From assembly GCF_003071065.1 (NCBI RefSeq), contig NZ_QCXX01000001.1:1050971-1114970 (forward strand): 64,000 nucleotides of DNA, given 5' to 3'. Both the position numbers and the translations under genes were made by a program. The notes below the pieces were generated by a model. It did no database searches. It saw nothing but the letters and a program-made list of their open reading frames with translations, and was not told the DNA's origin. This document shows positions 1-9,818 of this stretch, in pieces. Source of the DNA: Sphingobacterium athyrii (lineage in GTDB: Bacteria > Bacteroidota > Bacteroidia > Sphingobacteriales > Sphingobacteriaceae). How positions within the stretch are numbered: the stretch's first letter is position 1; every line of letters starts with the position of its first letter.

Positions 1-394
1 TGTTCATTTCCACTTGAATTTCCCGAATAATCCGCTGTATGTCATCGGACTGCGCTTGGTTCAAATTAATAAAAGGAATTTCAAAGACATTATTGTATAA
101 AATACCATCACAGGCTACTTCCTGATCATGAATTTCGATACAGTAAAAATCTTTATTAAAATGCATCAGCTGGCCGCCAACGGTCTCACAGGGCTTTAAG
201 ACTACATTGGGGTTAATAAACAACAAAGCGTCGGTTTCCATTGCTATTTCCTGAAAATCGACTTGGATAATTGCATTTTTAGGAATAAAAAGGATCTTGA
301 TATGCCCCTCGATTGCGGTCAACGCATGATCTTGTAGCGCGGATTTGCTGAATTCTAAATTGCCAAATTGTTTGAATGAAAATTCTTTGATCAT
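1..394 (-). CDS. AraC-like regulator, N-terminal part (cut by window edge)
   Basis: The minus-strand frame opens with ATG at 394 and stays open to the left edge, giving 131 codons. The peptide (MIKEFSFKQFGNLEF..., with INPNVVLK and a run of alternating hydrophobic residues) resembles the cupin-like sensory half of Bacteroidota AraC-family regulators. The helix-turn-helix half would lie outside the window, so the DNA-binding part is not seen. It faces away from the lipoprotein gene at 559, leaving a 165-bp shared upstream region. The assignment rests on general resemblance only; another cupin protein is possible. Confidence 0.5.
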   Translation of the reverse strand, partial: MIKEFSFKQFGNLEFSKSALQDHALTAIEGHIKILFIPKNAIIQVDFQEIAMETDALLFINPNVVLKPCETVGGQLMHFNKDFYCIEIHDQEVACDGILYNNVFEIPFINLNQAQSDDIQRIIREIQVEMN

Positions 395-558
395 ATAAGC
401 TTAAAGCATGTTATAAATTTCTCTTCTCAAAAATAGCAATAAAAATGTGGCAACATCGGCTTTTGATTCGGTAATGCAGATGCAGCTGTATAAAAATTGT
501 TTAGCAGCTGGATCACACCACAATATTTTGTAGTTTTAACACACTAACAAAACAAAAA

Positions 559-909
559 ATGAGCAATAGGATATTTATTGGAGGAATAATTGGAGCATTT
601 ATTTTGGCAAGCGCGAGTTCATGCTCCAGCCAAAAGAAAACAGTTAATATGGAACAACAAGTTTCACAACAAGAAATTACAGGCACAATTACAGCCATTG
701 AAAACGGAAAAGATGGCTATATGGCAAGCGTTAAGGACGAAAAGGGTACAATATCGATTGTAACCATAAGTGTTGTCAATCTTCAGAAATCAGGTGGAAC
801 ATTCAAACGTTACAATATTGGGGATAGGATCCAAGCCAAAGGAGAATTCTGGAAAGACCAGGCCAGTGTCATGCATATCACTGCCAAGTCTATAATGGAA
901 GTCAAATAG
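559..909 (+). CDS. Small lipoprotein with probable OB-fold
   Basis: 116 residues. A hydrophobic signal (about residues 5-21) ends in the lipobox ASSC with Cys22, so it should be a lipid-anchored envelope protein. The mature part (about residues 34-116) has the beat of a small beta-barrel: an EITGTITAIE strand, then a second strand pair and a KGEFWKD turn, ending in VMHITAKSI. This resembles OB-fold (BOF/YgiW or tRNA_anti-like) lipoproteins, but I cannot name a function. It is a single-gene unit: preceded by a divergent regulator and followed by a strong terminator. Confidence 0.6.
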   Translation: MSNRIFIGGIIGAFILASASSCSSQKKTVNMEQQVSQQEITGTITAIENGKDGYMASVKDEKGTISIVTISVVNLQKSGGTFKRYNIGDRIQAKGEFWKDQASVMHITAKSIMEVK

Positions 910-942
910 ATTTATTTCCAGTCTATCGAATGTGGATGGAAT

Positions 943-974
943 AAAAGGACGGACCGACATAAGTCCGTCCTTTT
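943..974. terminator. Bidirectional intrinsic terminator
   Basis: A perfect 12-bp stem AAAAGGACGGAC / GTCCGTCCTTTT with an 8-nt loop lies between the stop codons of the convergent genes ending at 909 and 1019. The A and T runs on the two sides let it serve both strands. Confidence 0.85.
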
Positions 975-1018
975 CTATGTCACAATTCAATCAATCGGAT
1001 CCGCTATATCTTTCCCTT

Positions 1019-2092
1019 TTAGTTATCAAAAAGTTCTTTCAGTTTTTCACTCAATGTCTCTCCACGTAGGTCTTTGGCAATAATCACACCGTTGGGATCA
1101 ACGAGCAAGGTACTCGGAATTCCCATAATACCATAGTAAGAAGAGACTTCATTATTAAAACCTTTTAGATCAGAAACCTGAGTCCATGGCATTGCATCGT
1201 CCTTAATGGCCTTTTTCCACTTGTCTTCGTTATCATCCAGTGAAATACCCAAAACTGTAAAGTTCTTATCTTTATATTTATTGTATTCTTTCAAGACGTT
1301 GGGATTCTCTTGCCGGCATGGCCCACACCAGCTTGCCCAAAAATCAACGAGTACATATTTTCCTTTAAAGGATGAAAATGACACTAACTTTTTGTCGAGG
1401 TCTGCCTGCGAAAAATTTAACATTGCAGTACCGATAGCACTACGTTTTAATATGTCTAATCTATTGGCTAGCGCTTTTCCCTGCATGGTATTTTTCATCG
1501 GTGCTGTTAAGACGGCATACAGGGATTGGATGTCTTCATACTTACCCATCATAGCACGGTCAGCAACTAAACTAAGGCTATAAAAACTGGACGGATACTT
1601 CTTGATGTATTCTGCGGCGCGTTCCCTTTTTATATCTCTAAATTTACTAATCTTCTCTTCAATTTGCTTTTTTTCTTCCGCGGTCGCTTTTCCATACTGT
1701 TGATAGAGTGGATTTTCCTGATCAGTTATATCTTGTAAAGATTTTTGATAGGCATCCGCTTCGTCTTGTAGAGGAGATCCTTTTACTTGCAGTTTGCCTA
1801 ATTCTTCTGCAGTTCCAGTTAACGTCATATTTTTTGCTTCAGCAAAAAATTCAACATACCGTTCTGGAAACATGATGGAAATTTTCTGCGGTTCATGGAG
1901 CTCTGCTGACCAGGTAAATTGGCCGTCTTTGGTTTGAACGGTGTCCATTTTGGGCGCTCCATTTACTAATCTATAAAAGACGATCTCCCCATCTTTTAAT
2001 CCCTTAATATTTCCGTTGAGCTGCGCTTTCTGAGCCAATGCAGCGCAGGTCACCAATAGTAATCCTGCCGTTAATTTAATTTTGTTTATCAT
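1019..2092 (-). CDS. TlpA-like thioredoxin protein with DUF4369-type N-terminus (copy 3)
   Basis: 357 residues when started at ATG 2092 (MINKIKLTAG...), which gives a clean signal peptide ending ALAQ; the frame is open to 2200, but that extension runs into the preceding gene. An N-terminal beta-rich domain (about 22-130, DUF4369-like) is followed by a charged helical linker and a C-terminal TlpA/AhpC thioredoxin fold with the redox motif WCGPC (Cys256/Cys259) and the cis-Pro loop GIPSTLLVD. TlpA-like proteins reduce disulfides in periplasmic partners. Last gene of the sigma-FecR-SusCD operon, 40 bp after copy 2. The substrate is unknown. Confidence 0.85.
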   Translation of the reverse strand: MINKIKLTAGLLLVTCAALAQKAQLNGNIKGLKDGEIVFYRLVNGAPKMDTVQTKDGQFTWSAELHEPQKISIMFPERYVEFFAEAKNMTLTGTAEELGKLQVKGSPLQDEADAYQKSLQDITDQENPLYQQYGKATAEEKKQIEEKISKFRDIKRERAAEYIKKYPSSFYSLSLVADRAMMGKYEDIQSLYAVLTAPMKNTMQGKALANRLDILKRSAIGTAMLNFSQADLDKKLVSFSSFKGKYVLVDFWASWCGPCRQENPNVLKEYNKYKDKNFTVLGISLDDNEDKWKKAIKDDAMPWTQVSDLKGFNNEVSSYYGIMGIPSTLLVDPNGVIIAKDLRGETLSEKLKELFDN

Positions 2093-2132
2093 TTTATATT
2101 TCTTATATGTGATAGTAATCTTGTTAAGCTTA

Positions 2133-3329
2133 TTAAAATATTTCAGTAAGCTTTTTATCAAGGTCTGCATCTGTGCCGGCGCCACTACCATAGCGTCCAA
2201 TAATTTGACCTTGGGGATCGATCAATATTTTTGTTGGTAATGTAGTTATGCCATATTGACCACCGATGTAGTTATCATCCCGCTCTCCCTTTCGTAATTT
2301 CTCGATATTTTGTCCTGACAATACGTGCTTCCATACAGCAATCTTATCATCTTCGACAGCTTTTCGCCATGCCTTTTCATTCCCATCATCAGATGCTACG
2401 CCAATGATCTCAAGGCCCTTTTCCTTGTATTTTGCATAAAGGGCCAGTAAATGCGGATTTCCTTTACGACAAGGCACACACCAACTTGCCCAAAAGTCAA
2501 GCAATACATATTTGCCTTTGTGAGCCGATAAACTTAATGGAGTACCATTGATGTCGGTACTCGCAAAATCGGGTGCATTTACCCCCACAGACCCACGGCG
2601 AATGGCCTGTATCTTAGATTGGACATAACGACCTGCGATACTGCGTTTGGCTCCCGTGCTGAGGGCTTCATATCTTTTCGCAGACTCTTCCAGCGGCAAC
2701 TGGCCTACCGCATACATCAGTCGATTTGCGGCAGTAAATCCGTTAGGATAATGTTCCAATACTTGATCCTCGGTCGCACGAATTTGTGCATGAAATGGCT
2801 CCATTTCTTTCTGAACAGCATTCATTTCAGCCCGTATATTTTTTGATGCTGCCGTATCTTTCTGTTCTCTAATAGCCAAGTATTTCTCTACCACACGATT
2901 ATAGTGTTGTTGGGCTGGTTGCATATTGATCCGGATGCTGGCTTGTTTTTTATTGAGCATATCTTGCTCCGCATTGGAAACAGAACCTTTAAGCTCGCCT
3001 AGCTCAAATTGGTTGTAATCGATGGACAACGTCATCTCTCCAGGCTCAAGAATAAGAGGTAAACGCTTATCTGCTAAGCGTTCACTCTTTTTTTCCATCA
3101 AAATTTCGGCTTTCGTGGGGTACTCGAGCTGTCCTGTGAAGATAAATTTCCCTTGATTTAATTGTATACTATCCATCCGTCCATTTTCGCTATCTGCAAT
3201 CGACAGGTAGATATAGCCATCCGCTTTTCCAGCTACTTTTCCAATCAGCGTAAATGATTTGGACTGCGCGAAAAGTGGCCCAGCTATCAATAGCAAGCTA
3301 ATTTGTATTATAATTTTTATTGCCTTCAT
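2133..3329 (-). CDS. TlpA-like thioredoxin protein with DUF4369-type N-terminus (copy 2)
   Basis: 398 residues from ATG 3329 (MKAIKIIIQI...), chosen because it directly starts a signal peptide ending LFAQ; the upstream in-frame ATG at 3356 overlaps the previous stop. Same build as its neighbours: DUF4369-like beta domain, coiled linker, then a thioredoxin fold with WCVPC (Cys284/Cys287) and the cis-Pro segment TTLPTKILIDPQGQIIGRYG, nearly identical to copy 1. Its start is only 7 bp beyond the stop of copy 1, so the genes are surely co-transcribed. It looks like a product of tandem duplication. Confidence 0.85.
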   Translation of the reverse strand: MKAIKIIIQISLLLIAGPLFAQSKSFTLIGKVAGKADGYIYLSIADSENGRMDSIQLNQGKFIFTGQLEYPTKAEILMEKKSERLADKRLPLILEPGEMTLSIDYNQFELGELKGSVSNAEQDMLNKKQASIRINMQPAQQHYNRVVEKYLAIREQKDTAASKNIRAEMNAVQKEMEPFHAQIRATEDQVLEHYPNGFTAANRLMYAVGQLPLEESAKRYEALSTGAKRSIAGRYVQSKIQAIRRGSVGVNAPDFASTDINGTPLSLSAHKGKYVLLDFWASWCVPCRKGNPHLLALYAKYKEKGLEIIGVASDDGNEKAWRKAVEDDKIAVWKHVLSGQNIEKLRKGERDDNYIGGQYGITTLPTKILIDPQGQIIGRYGSGAGTDADLDKKLTEIF

Positions 3330-3336
3330 CTGTAAA

Positions 3337-4539
3337 TTATTTACTAAAAACCGCATTCAATTTTGCATCAAGATCAGCATCAGATCCGCCTCCGGAACCA
3401 TAGCGACCAATAATAACGCCCTGGGGGTCAATTAATATTTTGGTGGGAAGCGTATGAATCCCATAATGTTCGGATATGTCCTGCGAGCGGTCGATGACGT
3501 TGTTTTCCATTTTAAGTCCACGAAGAACATGTTTCCAGATCTGGATCTGATCCTGTTCCACCGCTTTCTTCCAGGCAGCTTCGTTACGGTCGTCATCAGA
3601 AATACCGATGATCTCGAAACCGGCATCTTTATATTTATTATAGACGCTGATCAAATGTGGATTTCCCTGTCTACAAGGTACACACCAGCTCGCCCAGAAA
3701 TCGAGCAGCACATATTTGCCCCTATAATCCGCCAAACTAAGGAGTTTACCGTCTATATCAGGTTTTGAAAAGACATAAGCAGGATTTCCCGGAGACCCGC
3801 TACGCATTTTATTAATTTCATCAAAGACCTCTTTTCCATAACTGCTTTTTTTTACGTCAGAAGTGAAAGAATTGTATACTTTTTCCGCTTCCGCCAATGT
3901 CATCCCCGATATCTTAAAACGCATCAGATAGGCCGATACAATAGACTGAGGGTTTTTCGCTATAAAGTCGCGATCTATCGCGTCCTGCTGCTTTTGGAAA
4001 GGTTCAAACTTGTCCCGGAAAGCATAGTTATCAATTTTCATAGCCTCTACCTGCTGTTCCATTTCTTTTAGCGCTTTGCTTGCTTTGGCATATTCTTCAT
4101 TACGCTTCTGATACTCGGCACGCAGCGGTTCCATGGCTTTATTGATCGGTGCCTTTTGCTCATCAAGGCTTTTTAATTTATCGTTCTCTTTTGATCCGGT
4201 AAGTCTACTTTTATTTATACTGTCCCGATCGAGCGTCATTTTCATTGTTGTAGGTTCGAGAACAACTGAAAAAACATCGTCAAACGAAAGTGCCCGCCCG
4301 CCCAGGCTGATGTAGCCAAATGTTGGCCCGGCAACGACTCCAGTAAACTTAAACTTTCCGTTAGCAACCACAACACTGTCTTTTATTTGATTATCGTTAC
4401 CGGTACCATAAGACAGATGGACATACTTTCCATTCAGCTCTGGAGCCTGTCCATTAATCACAAATTTCTTTTGGGCTGACGCGGTTAAAGTAGCCGCCAT
4501 TAGGGCCATAAGGACTATAAATTTATTACTAGTATTCAT
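3337..4539 (-). CDS. TlpA-like thioredoxin protein with DUF4369-type N-terminus (copy 1)
   Basis: 400 residues. Signal peptide (ATLTASAQ at its end), DUF4369-like domain to about residue 130, a lysine/glutamate-rich helical stretch, then a thioredoxin fold with WCVPC (Cys286/Cys289) and the cis-Pro segment THTLPTKILIDPQG-type. It shares the LLDFWASWCVPCR block and the GRYGSG...DADLD tail with copy 2, more closely than with copy 3. It follows the SusD gene by about 90 bp, in the usual Sphingobacteriaceae order SusC-SusD-TlpA. It probably acts in the periplasm or at the membrane on disulfides of imported material or of the uptake proteins; this is inference. Confidence 0.85.
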   Translation of the reverse strand: MNTSNKFIVLMALMAATLTASAQKKFVINGQAPELNGKYVHLSYGTGNDNQIKDSVVVANGKFKFTGVVAGPTFGYISLGGRALSFDDVFSVVLEPTTMKMTLDRDSINKSRLTGSKENDKLKSLDEQKAPINKAMEPLRAEYQKRNEEYAKASKALKEMEQQVEAMKIDNYAFRDKFEPFQKQQDAIDRDFIAKNPQSIVSAYLMRFKISGMTLAEAEKVYNSFTSDVKKSSYGKEVFDEINKMRSGSPGNPAYVFSKPDIDGKLLSLADYRGKYVLLDFWASWCVPCRQGNPHLISVYNKYKDAGFEIIGISDDDRNEAAWKKAVEQDQIQIWKHVLRGLKMENNVIDRSQDISEHYGIHTLPTKILIDPQGVIIGRYGSGGGSDADLDAKLNAVFSK

Positions 4540-4629
4540 GTTTTATCTCTTTAATTTTTACTTTTTGTTTATTCCTGCCAATGCTTTTTAAATCAGGCAT
4601 ATCTGCTATTCTGTTGATGTCAACTATAG

Positions 4630-6126
4630 TTATGGGTTTTGCACGAGATTTGGATTGCTCGCAATTTCTTCATCCGGGATCTTCATCAGTATTTTTCCTT
4701 CGGTAGGTTGTACCGTCATAGGCGAAGATTTGCCCGATGCATAATTGCGTACCATCGAAAGGCCATTTCTAAATTCATCGTAACTCGCATGGCCTTCAAA
4801 GGCAAGTTCAATTTTACGCTGTTTTAAAATCTCTTTGAACAGCGCCGCACCAGCTAAGTTCTCAAGCCCAGTCAATCCCGCACGTTTCCTGATGATGTTT
4901 ACGTCAGCAAGAGCCGCAGCATTTTTCCCCAATTTGACCAATGCTTCGGCTCTATTCAGATACATCTCTGCTAATCTTAGGTAACGGTAGGGAGAACGAC
5001 TGTATAAAGAAGCATAGCCAATATTGTATTTATTGCAAGCCAAGTGATCCTCTGGAAAGCCCGGTGTTATATTTTCGACATAGAATGCTTTTCTAAGGTC
5101 CTTTTCATCAAATAGAGAAAGAAGATAAGGTGAAGGTCGATAGAGCCCACCGGTATAATTTATTTGTGAAGGCATCTTAAAGAGGTTGGCAATCAAACCA
5201 TTCATAAATTCACCATTGATAGCAAATATGTCTTCTTTGTTGTTCAGGTTGTCCGTATCGTAATATCTTTTAAAGGCATCCCCTTGTATAAGTTCGTAGC
5301 CCCCTTGACGGATGACCTTATCGGCGTATTCGAAGGCATTTTGATTCGCTTCGTTATTTGGTGACGAAAAGGTACCACCCCTGTAGAGTTCCACCCGCGA
5401 TAACAGCGCTTCCGCCGCCAAACCGCTCGCATAACTATTGGATTTCTGCTGTTTAAACAATGGGATCGAAGTCTTCAGATCGGATACGACCTGCTCATAT
5501 ATTTCAGCGACAGTTGCTCGTTTAGGTGCGAGGCCCGGCGCAAATTCATCATTGACCACCAACATCACGCCCAGCGAATTTCCATTACCTTGGTAGAATG
5601 GCATTCCATACAAACGGACCAGATTAAAGTAAATATAACCACGAAGAAATAATGCTTCCGCCTTTGCCTGCAGAATTATTGGATTAGTTTCGTCGTTTTT
5701 CACGTTGGCAAGCACTTTATTAATGTGCAACAAAACGTTGTAGCTATTGCGCCAAAAGGCATACGTATAGGAGAGATCTCTATTTGAAGAATTAATATAG
5801 TCAAATAGGTCAGTATTCCGGTTTACTTGCGCATCCAGGGCACGTATGGTATTTCCCCTGGCTTCTGAAAGAAAAATCTGCAAATCGGTAAAGCCAATCC
5901 CTGTAGCGCTTTCTGACCCAACAGTAATTAGATTATAGATACCCAACACTGCTTTTGAATAGCCAGACGGCGTATCAAATTGTCTTTCTTCAAAAATGAC
6001 GTTGTGCGGTCTGAGCTCATCAAGTTGTTTGTTGCAGGATGTAAGGCCTAACAAAGTCGATGCGATTAGAACAACATAGCGTAATGTATATAATTGTCTA
6101 TTTTTATATTGAATATTTTTCATCAT
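4630..6126 (-). CDS. SusD/RagB-family outer-membrane lipoprotein
   Basis: 498 residues. Signal sequence with lipobox LTSC (Cys31), then the SusD layout: N-terminal NKQLDELRPHNVIF, TPR-like helices with FLRGYIYFNLVRLYGMPFY (about residue 150-170), and the C-terminal RSPYRYLRLAEMYLNRAEAL...IIRKRAG...RKIELAFEGHASYDEFR signature. SusD proteins lid the SusC barrel and hold the ligand at the cell surface. It starts 7 bp after its SusC partner. Because the operon has an ECF sigma/FecR pair and no glycosidase, the ligand may not be a glycan. Confidence 0.93.
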   Translation of the reverse strand: MMKNIQYKNRQLYTLRYVVLIASTLLGLTSCNKQLDELRPHNVIFEERQFDTPSGYSKAVLGIYNLITVGSESATGIGFTDLQIFLSEARGNTIRALDAQVNRNTDLFDYINSSNRDLSYTYAFWRNSYNVLLHINKVLANVKNDETNPIILQAKAEALFLRGYIYFNLVRLYGMPFYQGNGNSLGVMLVVNDEFAPGLAPKRATVAEIYEQVVSDLKTSIPLFKQQKSNSYASGLAAEALLSRVELYRGGTFSSPNNEANQNAFEYADKVIRQGGYELIQGDAFKRYYDTDNLNNKEDIFAINGEFMNGLIANLFKMPSQINYTGGLYRPSPYLLSLFDEKDLRKAFYVENITPGFPEDHLACNKYNIGYASLYSRSPYRYLRLAEMYLNRAEALVKLGKNAAALADVNIIRKRAGLTGLENLAGAALFKEILKQRKIELAFEGHASYDEFRNGLSMVRNYASGKSSPMTVQPTEGKILMKIPDEEIASNPNLVQNP

Positions 6127-6133
6127 TTACAAA

Positions 6134-9100
6134 TTAAAATGTCAGCTGCATCCCGAGTAAAAACCTTCTTGGATTGGCAAAACCGGTACCCGCCCCACCA
6201 TAGCTTGTGTTTACCCCTCCTAAGACGGCTCCTTCCGGATCTACGCCTACAAAATCCTTATGCTTGATCACATATAAATTATCGCCGCTAACAAAAACAT
6301 CTGCGCGAGCTAGCTTCAAGGCTTTTAACACGCCGTTAGGCAAGCTATAGGTGAACCTGACATTGCGCAAACGGGCATGGCTTGCATTTCCCCACATTTT
6401 GGATGAACGATAGGTGAGTGCAGTCCATGCATTCGGATCGGTGCTGAATACATCAGGATAATTCGCTTGCATATCCCCGGGCCCCTGCCAGACATGTTGA
6501 TTATCGGCAAAAACAACATTATTACGGCCGAGCCTAGGCGCAGTTGGAGCCTGGAAATTATTCACTAAAGACATTTGGGTATAGTTGCCCACCTGAAACC
6601 ACCACTCGACATTTAAGCTGTAATTTTTGTATTGAAAGCTGTTGGTAAATCCACCGAAAAAGCGTGGCGTAGCCTGCCCTACCCGTTGCCAGTTGGCCAA
6701 GTTGCTCACTTGCCCAATACCTTCCACAATTATTTGATTACCCTTTTCATCAAAATTATAGTGCTGCATATTACCGTTCTCGGGATTGATGCCTGCAAAT
6801 TGGATCGCTTTGATCACATTGATATCTTCGCCAATTTTTCGATAATATGATCTGGAGTAAGAATCCAAAAGCGAATCCTGATACAGTCTGGTAAGCTTAT
6901 TTTTATTGTAACTAAAATTAAAACTGGTATGCCAGTTGAAATGAGCAGACTTTACATTATGTGTGCTCAACGATACTTCGATACCCCGGTTAACGATCTG
7001 TCCAACATTCTGATATTGTGTTAATGCACCCTGTGCAGAAGGCAAACTGACCTGCTGTAATAGACCATCACTACGTTTGTGGTAGATATCCGCAGACAAA
7101 TTGATCCTATTCTTTAAAAGCGCGATATCGAGACCGATATTGCTGTTGTGAAGTGTCTCCCAAGAAATCATCGGATTAGCCAATTGCGTGATCACTGCGC
7201 CGATATTATCGACCTGCTCATATCGAGCTGTCTCCGAATAAAATGTCGTATTTAGGTATCCGTCGCCCAGGTCTCTACCAGATGTACCGTAAGAAGCGCG
7301 AAGGCGCAAATTATCAATAGCCTGAATGTTTTTAAAAAAGCTCTCTTTGGATATATTCCATCCGCCACTGAACGAGTAAAAAGTACCGTATCGTTTGTCG
7401 CGTCCAAAATTGGTCGTCGCATCCGTACGAACGGAAATTGAAGCCATATAGCGGCCTGCATAGCTGTAGTCAGCCTGCCCGAATACCGAAAAGGTGGCGC
7501 GTTCCTGATAATTTCCCGATGGTTTGTAAGGAAATCCATATGCCACATTGATCACACTTCCAAAATTTTGTGCGGCCCCCATATTCCGCTCACTGGGCAA
7601 TACATTATACATGTCTATGTCCATGATTTCTGTGGTCCTTTTGCCCCATTCTTGTCCTACCAACGCACTGATAACATGATTACCGCCGACTGTCTTGTTG
7701 AAATTCAATGTATTGGACATAAGGTAATCAACGAATTTAGTATCATCAATCTCTAGCGTTCCATTAGGTAAAACTGCACTTGTCGGAGAGAATAAATAAG
7801 GGTATCCACCATACTTTCCGGAAAATGAACGTGGATCTAAGTAAGAATTGACATTGGTGCCTACAAAATTAAGCGAGTTGGAAGTCTGAAAGCTTAAAAA
7901 AGGAAGTATATTATACCGCAGACTTATGCTGGCTAAATGATTTTGTACCTTTGTCAGCTTCGTATTATCATATCCCGTTTCCGCAAGAAAATTTTGCGTC
8001 CATGTTGTGTAAGCAGGTCCATAATTACTCGACTGTCGCACAGGCAGACTGTCCAATAGATTGCCGGCATTATCATACGGATACATAAATGGCTGGATCA
8101 TATATAATTCAGGCACCCCGTTGCGTTTGGTGATCCGGTCAATAATAGAGCTTACATTGATACGTGCAAGTAATTTACTTGAAATAGCATGGTCAATATT
8201 AAATCTTATATTTTTTCGGTCAAAACCATTATCATATAATGCTCCATTTTCCTTAAACCACCCGACTCCCATATAAAATTTAGTTTTATGGGTACCATGA
8301 CGTACCCCTACTTCTGTATTGGTAAAATTTCCATTGCTATAAATTTTATCTTCCCAATTGAAATTACGCGTACGATCTTCATCCGTATAGACGCGGCGTT
8401 CGCGAATAAAATCGGCGACGTTCGGAAATGTCGTCCTTATGGAAGGAGTTTGCTCCCAATAGCGTTTCATCTGCGTATCCATAAAATCAATAAGTTCGGT
8501 CGTATTCATAAACCGGATGTCCCTTACTGGCTGTATTACCCCAGCCTGCACCCGCGCTTCCACTGTGCTTTTACCAGCCTGTCCACGTTTCGTAGTCACG
8601 ACAATGACCCCTTGGGCAGCCCGGGATCCATAAATGGCTGTAGATGCAGCATCTTTCAGTACGCTGATGTCTTCAATATCAGCCGGATTGACGGCATCCT
8701 GTAAGGACTGATAATTGGTGATCACACCATCGACAACAATTAGCGGACCGAGGTAATTGTTTGTAGGAGTGGTCATTGACGATTGTCCCCTTGCAACCAC
8801 CTGCCCTTTTGCCCCCGACTCTCCGGTACTCTCGGTAATATATAAACCTGTCGTTTTCCCTTTAAGCATCGATAGCACATTGGGGGTACTGACGCTGTTA
8901 CGAAGTTCTTCACCCTTGACAGATTGCACTGCGCCGGTCACTTCAGAAGCCCGTTTTGTTATGTATCCCACCACAACAAGCTCTTCAAGGCTTTCAGCAA
9001 GAACATCCATCCTGATGGTTCCTATATTTTCAGTCGCAGCCAGATGAAGGCGCCGATAGCCAAGCAATGATATTTCCAAAAAACTTTGTTTTGGGACACT

Positions 9101-9649
9101 TTCAATAGTGATTTCCCCATGGCTATCTGATTTAGACTCCTTTACAACACGTTTATTAGCCGAAATAACCCTGATGGTCACGCCAATTAGGGGCCTGGCC
9201 AGCGAATCGACTATCCGCCCCCTAACTATTATCGTCTCTTGTTGTCTATTATCGCCTATTTGCTCAAGATTAGCTACTGTTGGGGTGTTTTCTCTTTCTC
9301 TGATGGTGATGAGCTTGCCCTGTATCTTGTAGCTTAGCTGTAAACCATGAATAATCTGTTGGATGGCTTGATCCAACTCCATGTTTTTTATATCAATGGC
9401 AATTCGGGTATTGCTATTGACCCGCTTTGCAGACCACAGATAATGGTAACCAGTTTGCTTATTGACTTCACGGAAAGCCTCTTTGAGTGTGATGCTCTTA
9501 TTTTTCAGTGTCACCTTTTGCGCAAGAGCCGTAGCACTTATCTGTAGACAGACCAAAAAGCAGCTGATGGTTGTCAGTGAAATTTTCATAATGTAGGGTT
9601 TCGTTCGACTAAAAAGCCGATGCACATCTTTTTTAATTATTTTATACAT
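6134..9649 (-). CDS. SusC/RagA-family TonB-dependent transporter with STN signalling domain
   Basis: 1171 residues. After a signal sequence (the alternative start MKISLTT at residue 21 would also give one) comes an STN domain (about 48-105: FREVNKQTGYHYLW...LDQAIQQIIHGL), then a carboxypeptidase-regulatory-like domain (RGRIVDSLARPLIGVTI), a TonB plug (LEELVVVGYITKR... to KRGQAGK) and a long beta-barrel ending in LLGMQLTF. The STN domain is known in FecA-type transporters to touch a FecR anti-sigma factor, which matches the FecR and ECF sigma genes immediately upstream. So it is both an importer and the receptor of a surface-signalling system. Confidence 0.94.
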   Translation of the reverse strand: MYKIIKKDVHRLFSRTKPYIMKISLTTISCFLVCLQISATALAQKVTLKNKSITLKEAFREVNKQTGYHYLWSAKRVNSNTRIAIDIKNMELDQAIQQIIHGLQLSYKIQGKLITIRERENTPTVANLEQIGDNRQQETIIVRGRIVDSLARPLIGVTIRVISANKRVVKESKSDSHGEITIESVPKQSFLEISLLGYRRLHLAATENIGTIRMDVLAESLEELVVVGYITKRASEVTGAVQSVKGEELRNSVSTPNVLSMLKGKTTGLYITESTGESGAKGQVVARGQSSMTTPTNNYLGPLIVVDGVITNYQSLQDAVNPADIEDISVLKDAASTAIYGSRAAQGVIVVTTKRGQAGKSTVEARVQAGVIQPVRDIRFMNTTELIDFMDTQMKRYWEQTPSIRTTFPNVADFIRERRVYTDEDRTRNFNWEDKIYSNGNFTNTEVGVRHGTHKTKFYMGVGWFKENGALYDNGFDRKNIRFNIDHAISSKLLARINVSSIIDRITKRNGVPELYMIQPFMYPYDNAGNLLDSLPVRQSSNYGPAYTTWTQNFLAETGYDNTKLTKVQNHLASISLRYNILPFLSFQTSNSLNFVGTNVNSYLDPRSFSGKYGGYPYLFSPTSAVLPNGTLEIDDTKFVDYLMSNTLNFNKTVGGNHVISALVGQEWGKRTTEIMDIDMYNVLPSERNMGAAQNFGSVINVAYGFPYKPSGNYQERATFSVFGQADYSYAGRYMASISVRTDATTNFGRDKRYGTFYSFSGGWNISKESFFKNIQAIDNLRLRASYGTSGRDLGDGYLNTTFYSETARYEQVDNIGAVITQLANPMISWETLHNSNIGLDIALLKNRINLSADIYHKRSDGLLQQVSLPSAQGALTQYQNVGQIVNRGIEVSLSTHNVKSAHFNWHTSFNFSYNKNKLTRLYQDSLLDSYSRSYYRKIGEDINVIKAIQFAGINPENGNMQHYNFDEKGNQIIVEGIGQVSNLANWQRVGQATPRFFGGFTNSFQYKNYSLNVEWWFQVGNYTQMSLVNNFQAPTAPRLGRNNVVFADNQHVWQGPGDMQANYPDVFSTDPNAWTALTYRSSKMWGNASHARLRNVRFTYSLPNGVLKALKLARADVFVSGDNLYVIKHKDFVGVDPEGAVLGGVNTSYGGAGTGFANPRRFLLGMQLTF

Positions 9650-9711
9650 TTGTTTGGTTAGTTAGGTATTAAATGAGTTTTCAAGATGGTTTGATAACGG
9701 CTAACTTAATG

Positions 9712-9737
9712 ATCGGGAGCGCTCCAACGCTCCTGAT
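9712..9737. other. Inverted repeat between anti-sigma and SusC genes
   Basis: Arms ATCGGGAGCG and CGCTCCTGAT (one mismatch) around a 6-nt loop in the 169-bp gap between FecR (stop 9819) and SusC (start 9649). On the minus strand it is not followed by a T run, so it may attenuate or protect RNA rather than end transcription; on the plus strand it is followed by TTATTTTT. Confidence 0.4.
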
Positions 9738-9818
9738 TATTTTTACTGTCCATACGTTATCTTTTTGTCGCTTTTCTTACTTCATAGGCTATCGGGTATT
9801 TTAGCTGGTTTATAAAAT

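Noticed and set aside
2093..2200. Extended N-terminus of the third TlpA protein
   Set aside because: The extension would bury the signal peptide and overlaps the previous gene; ATG 2092 gives a proper export signal.
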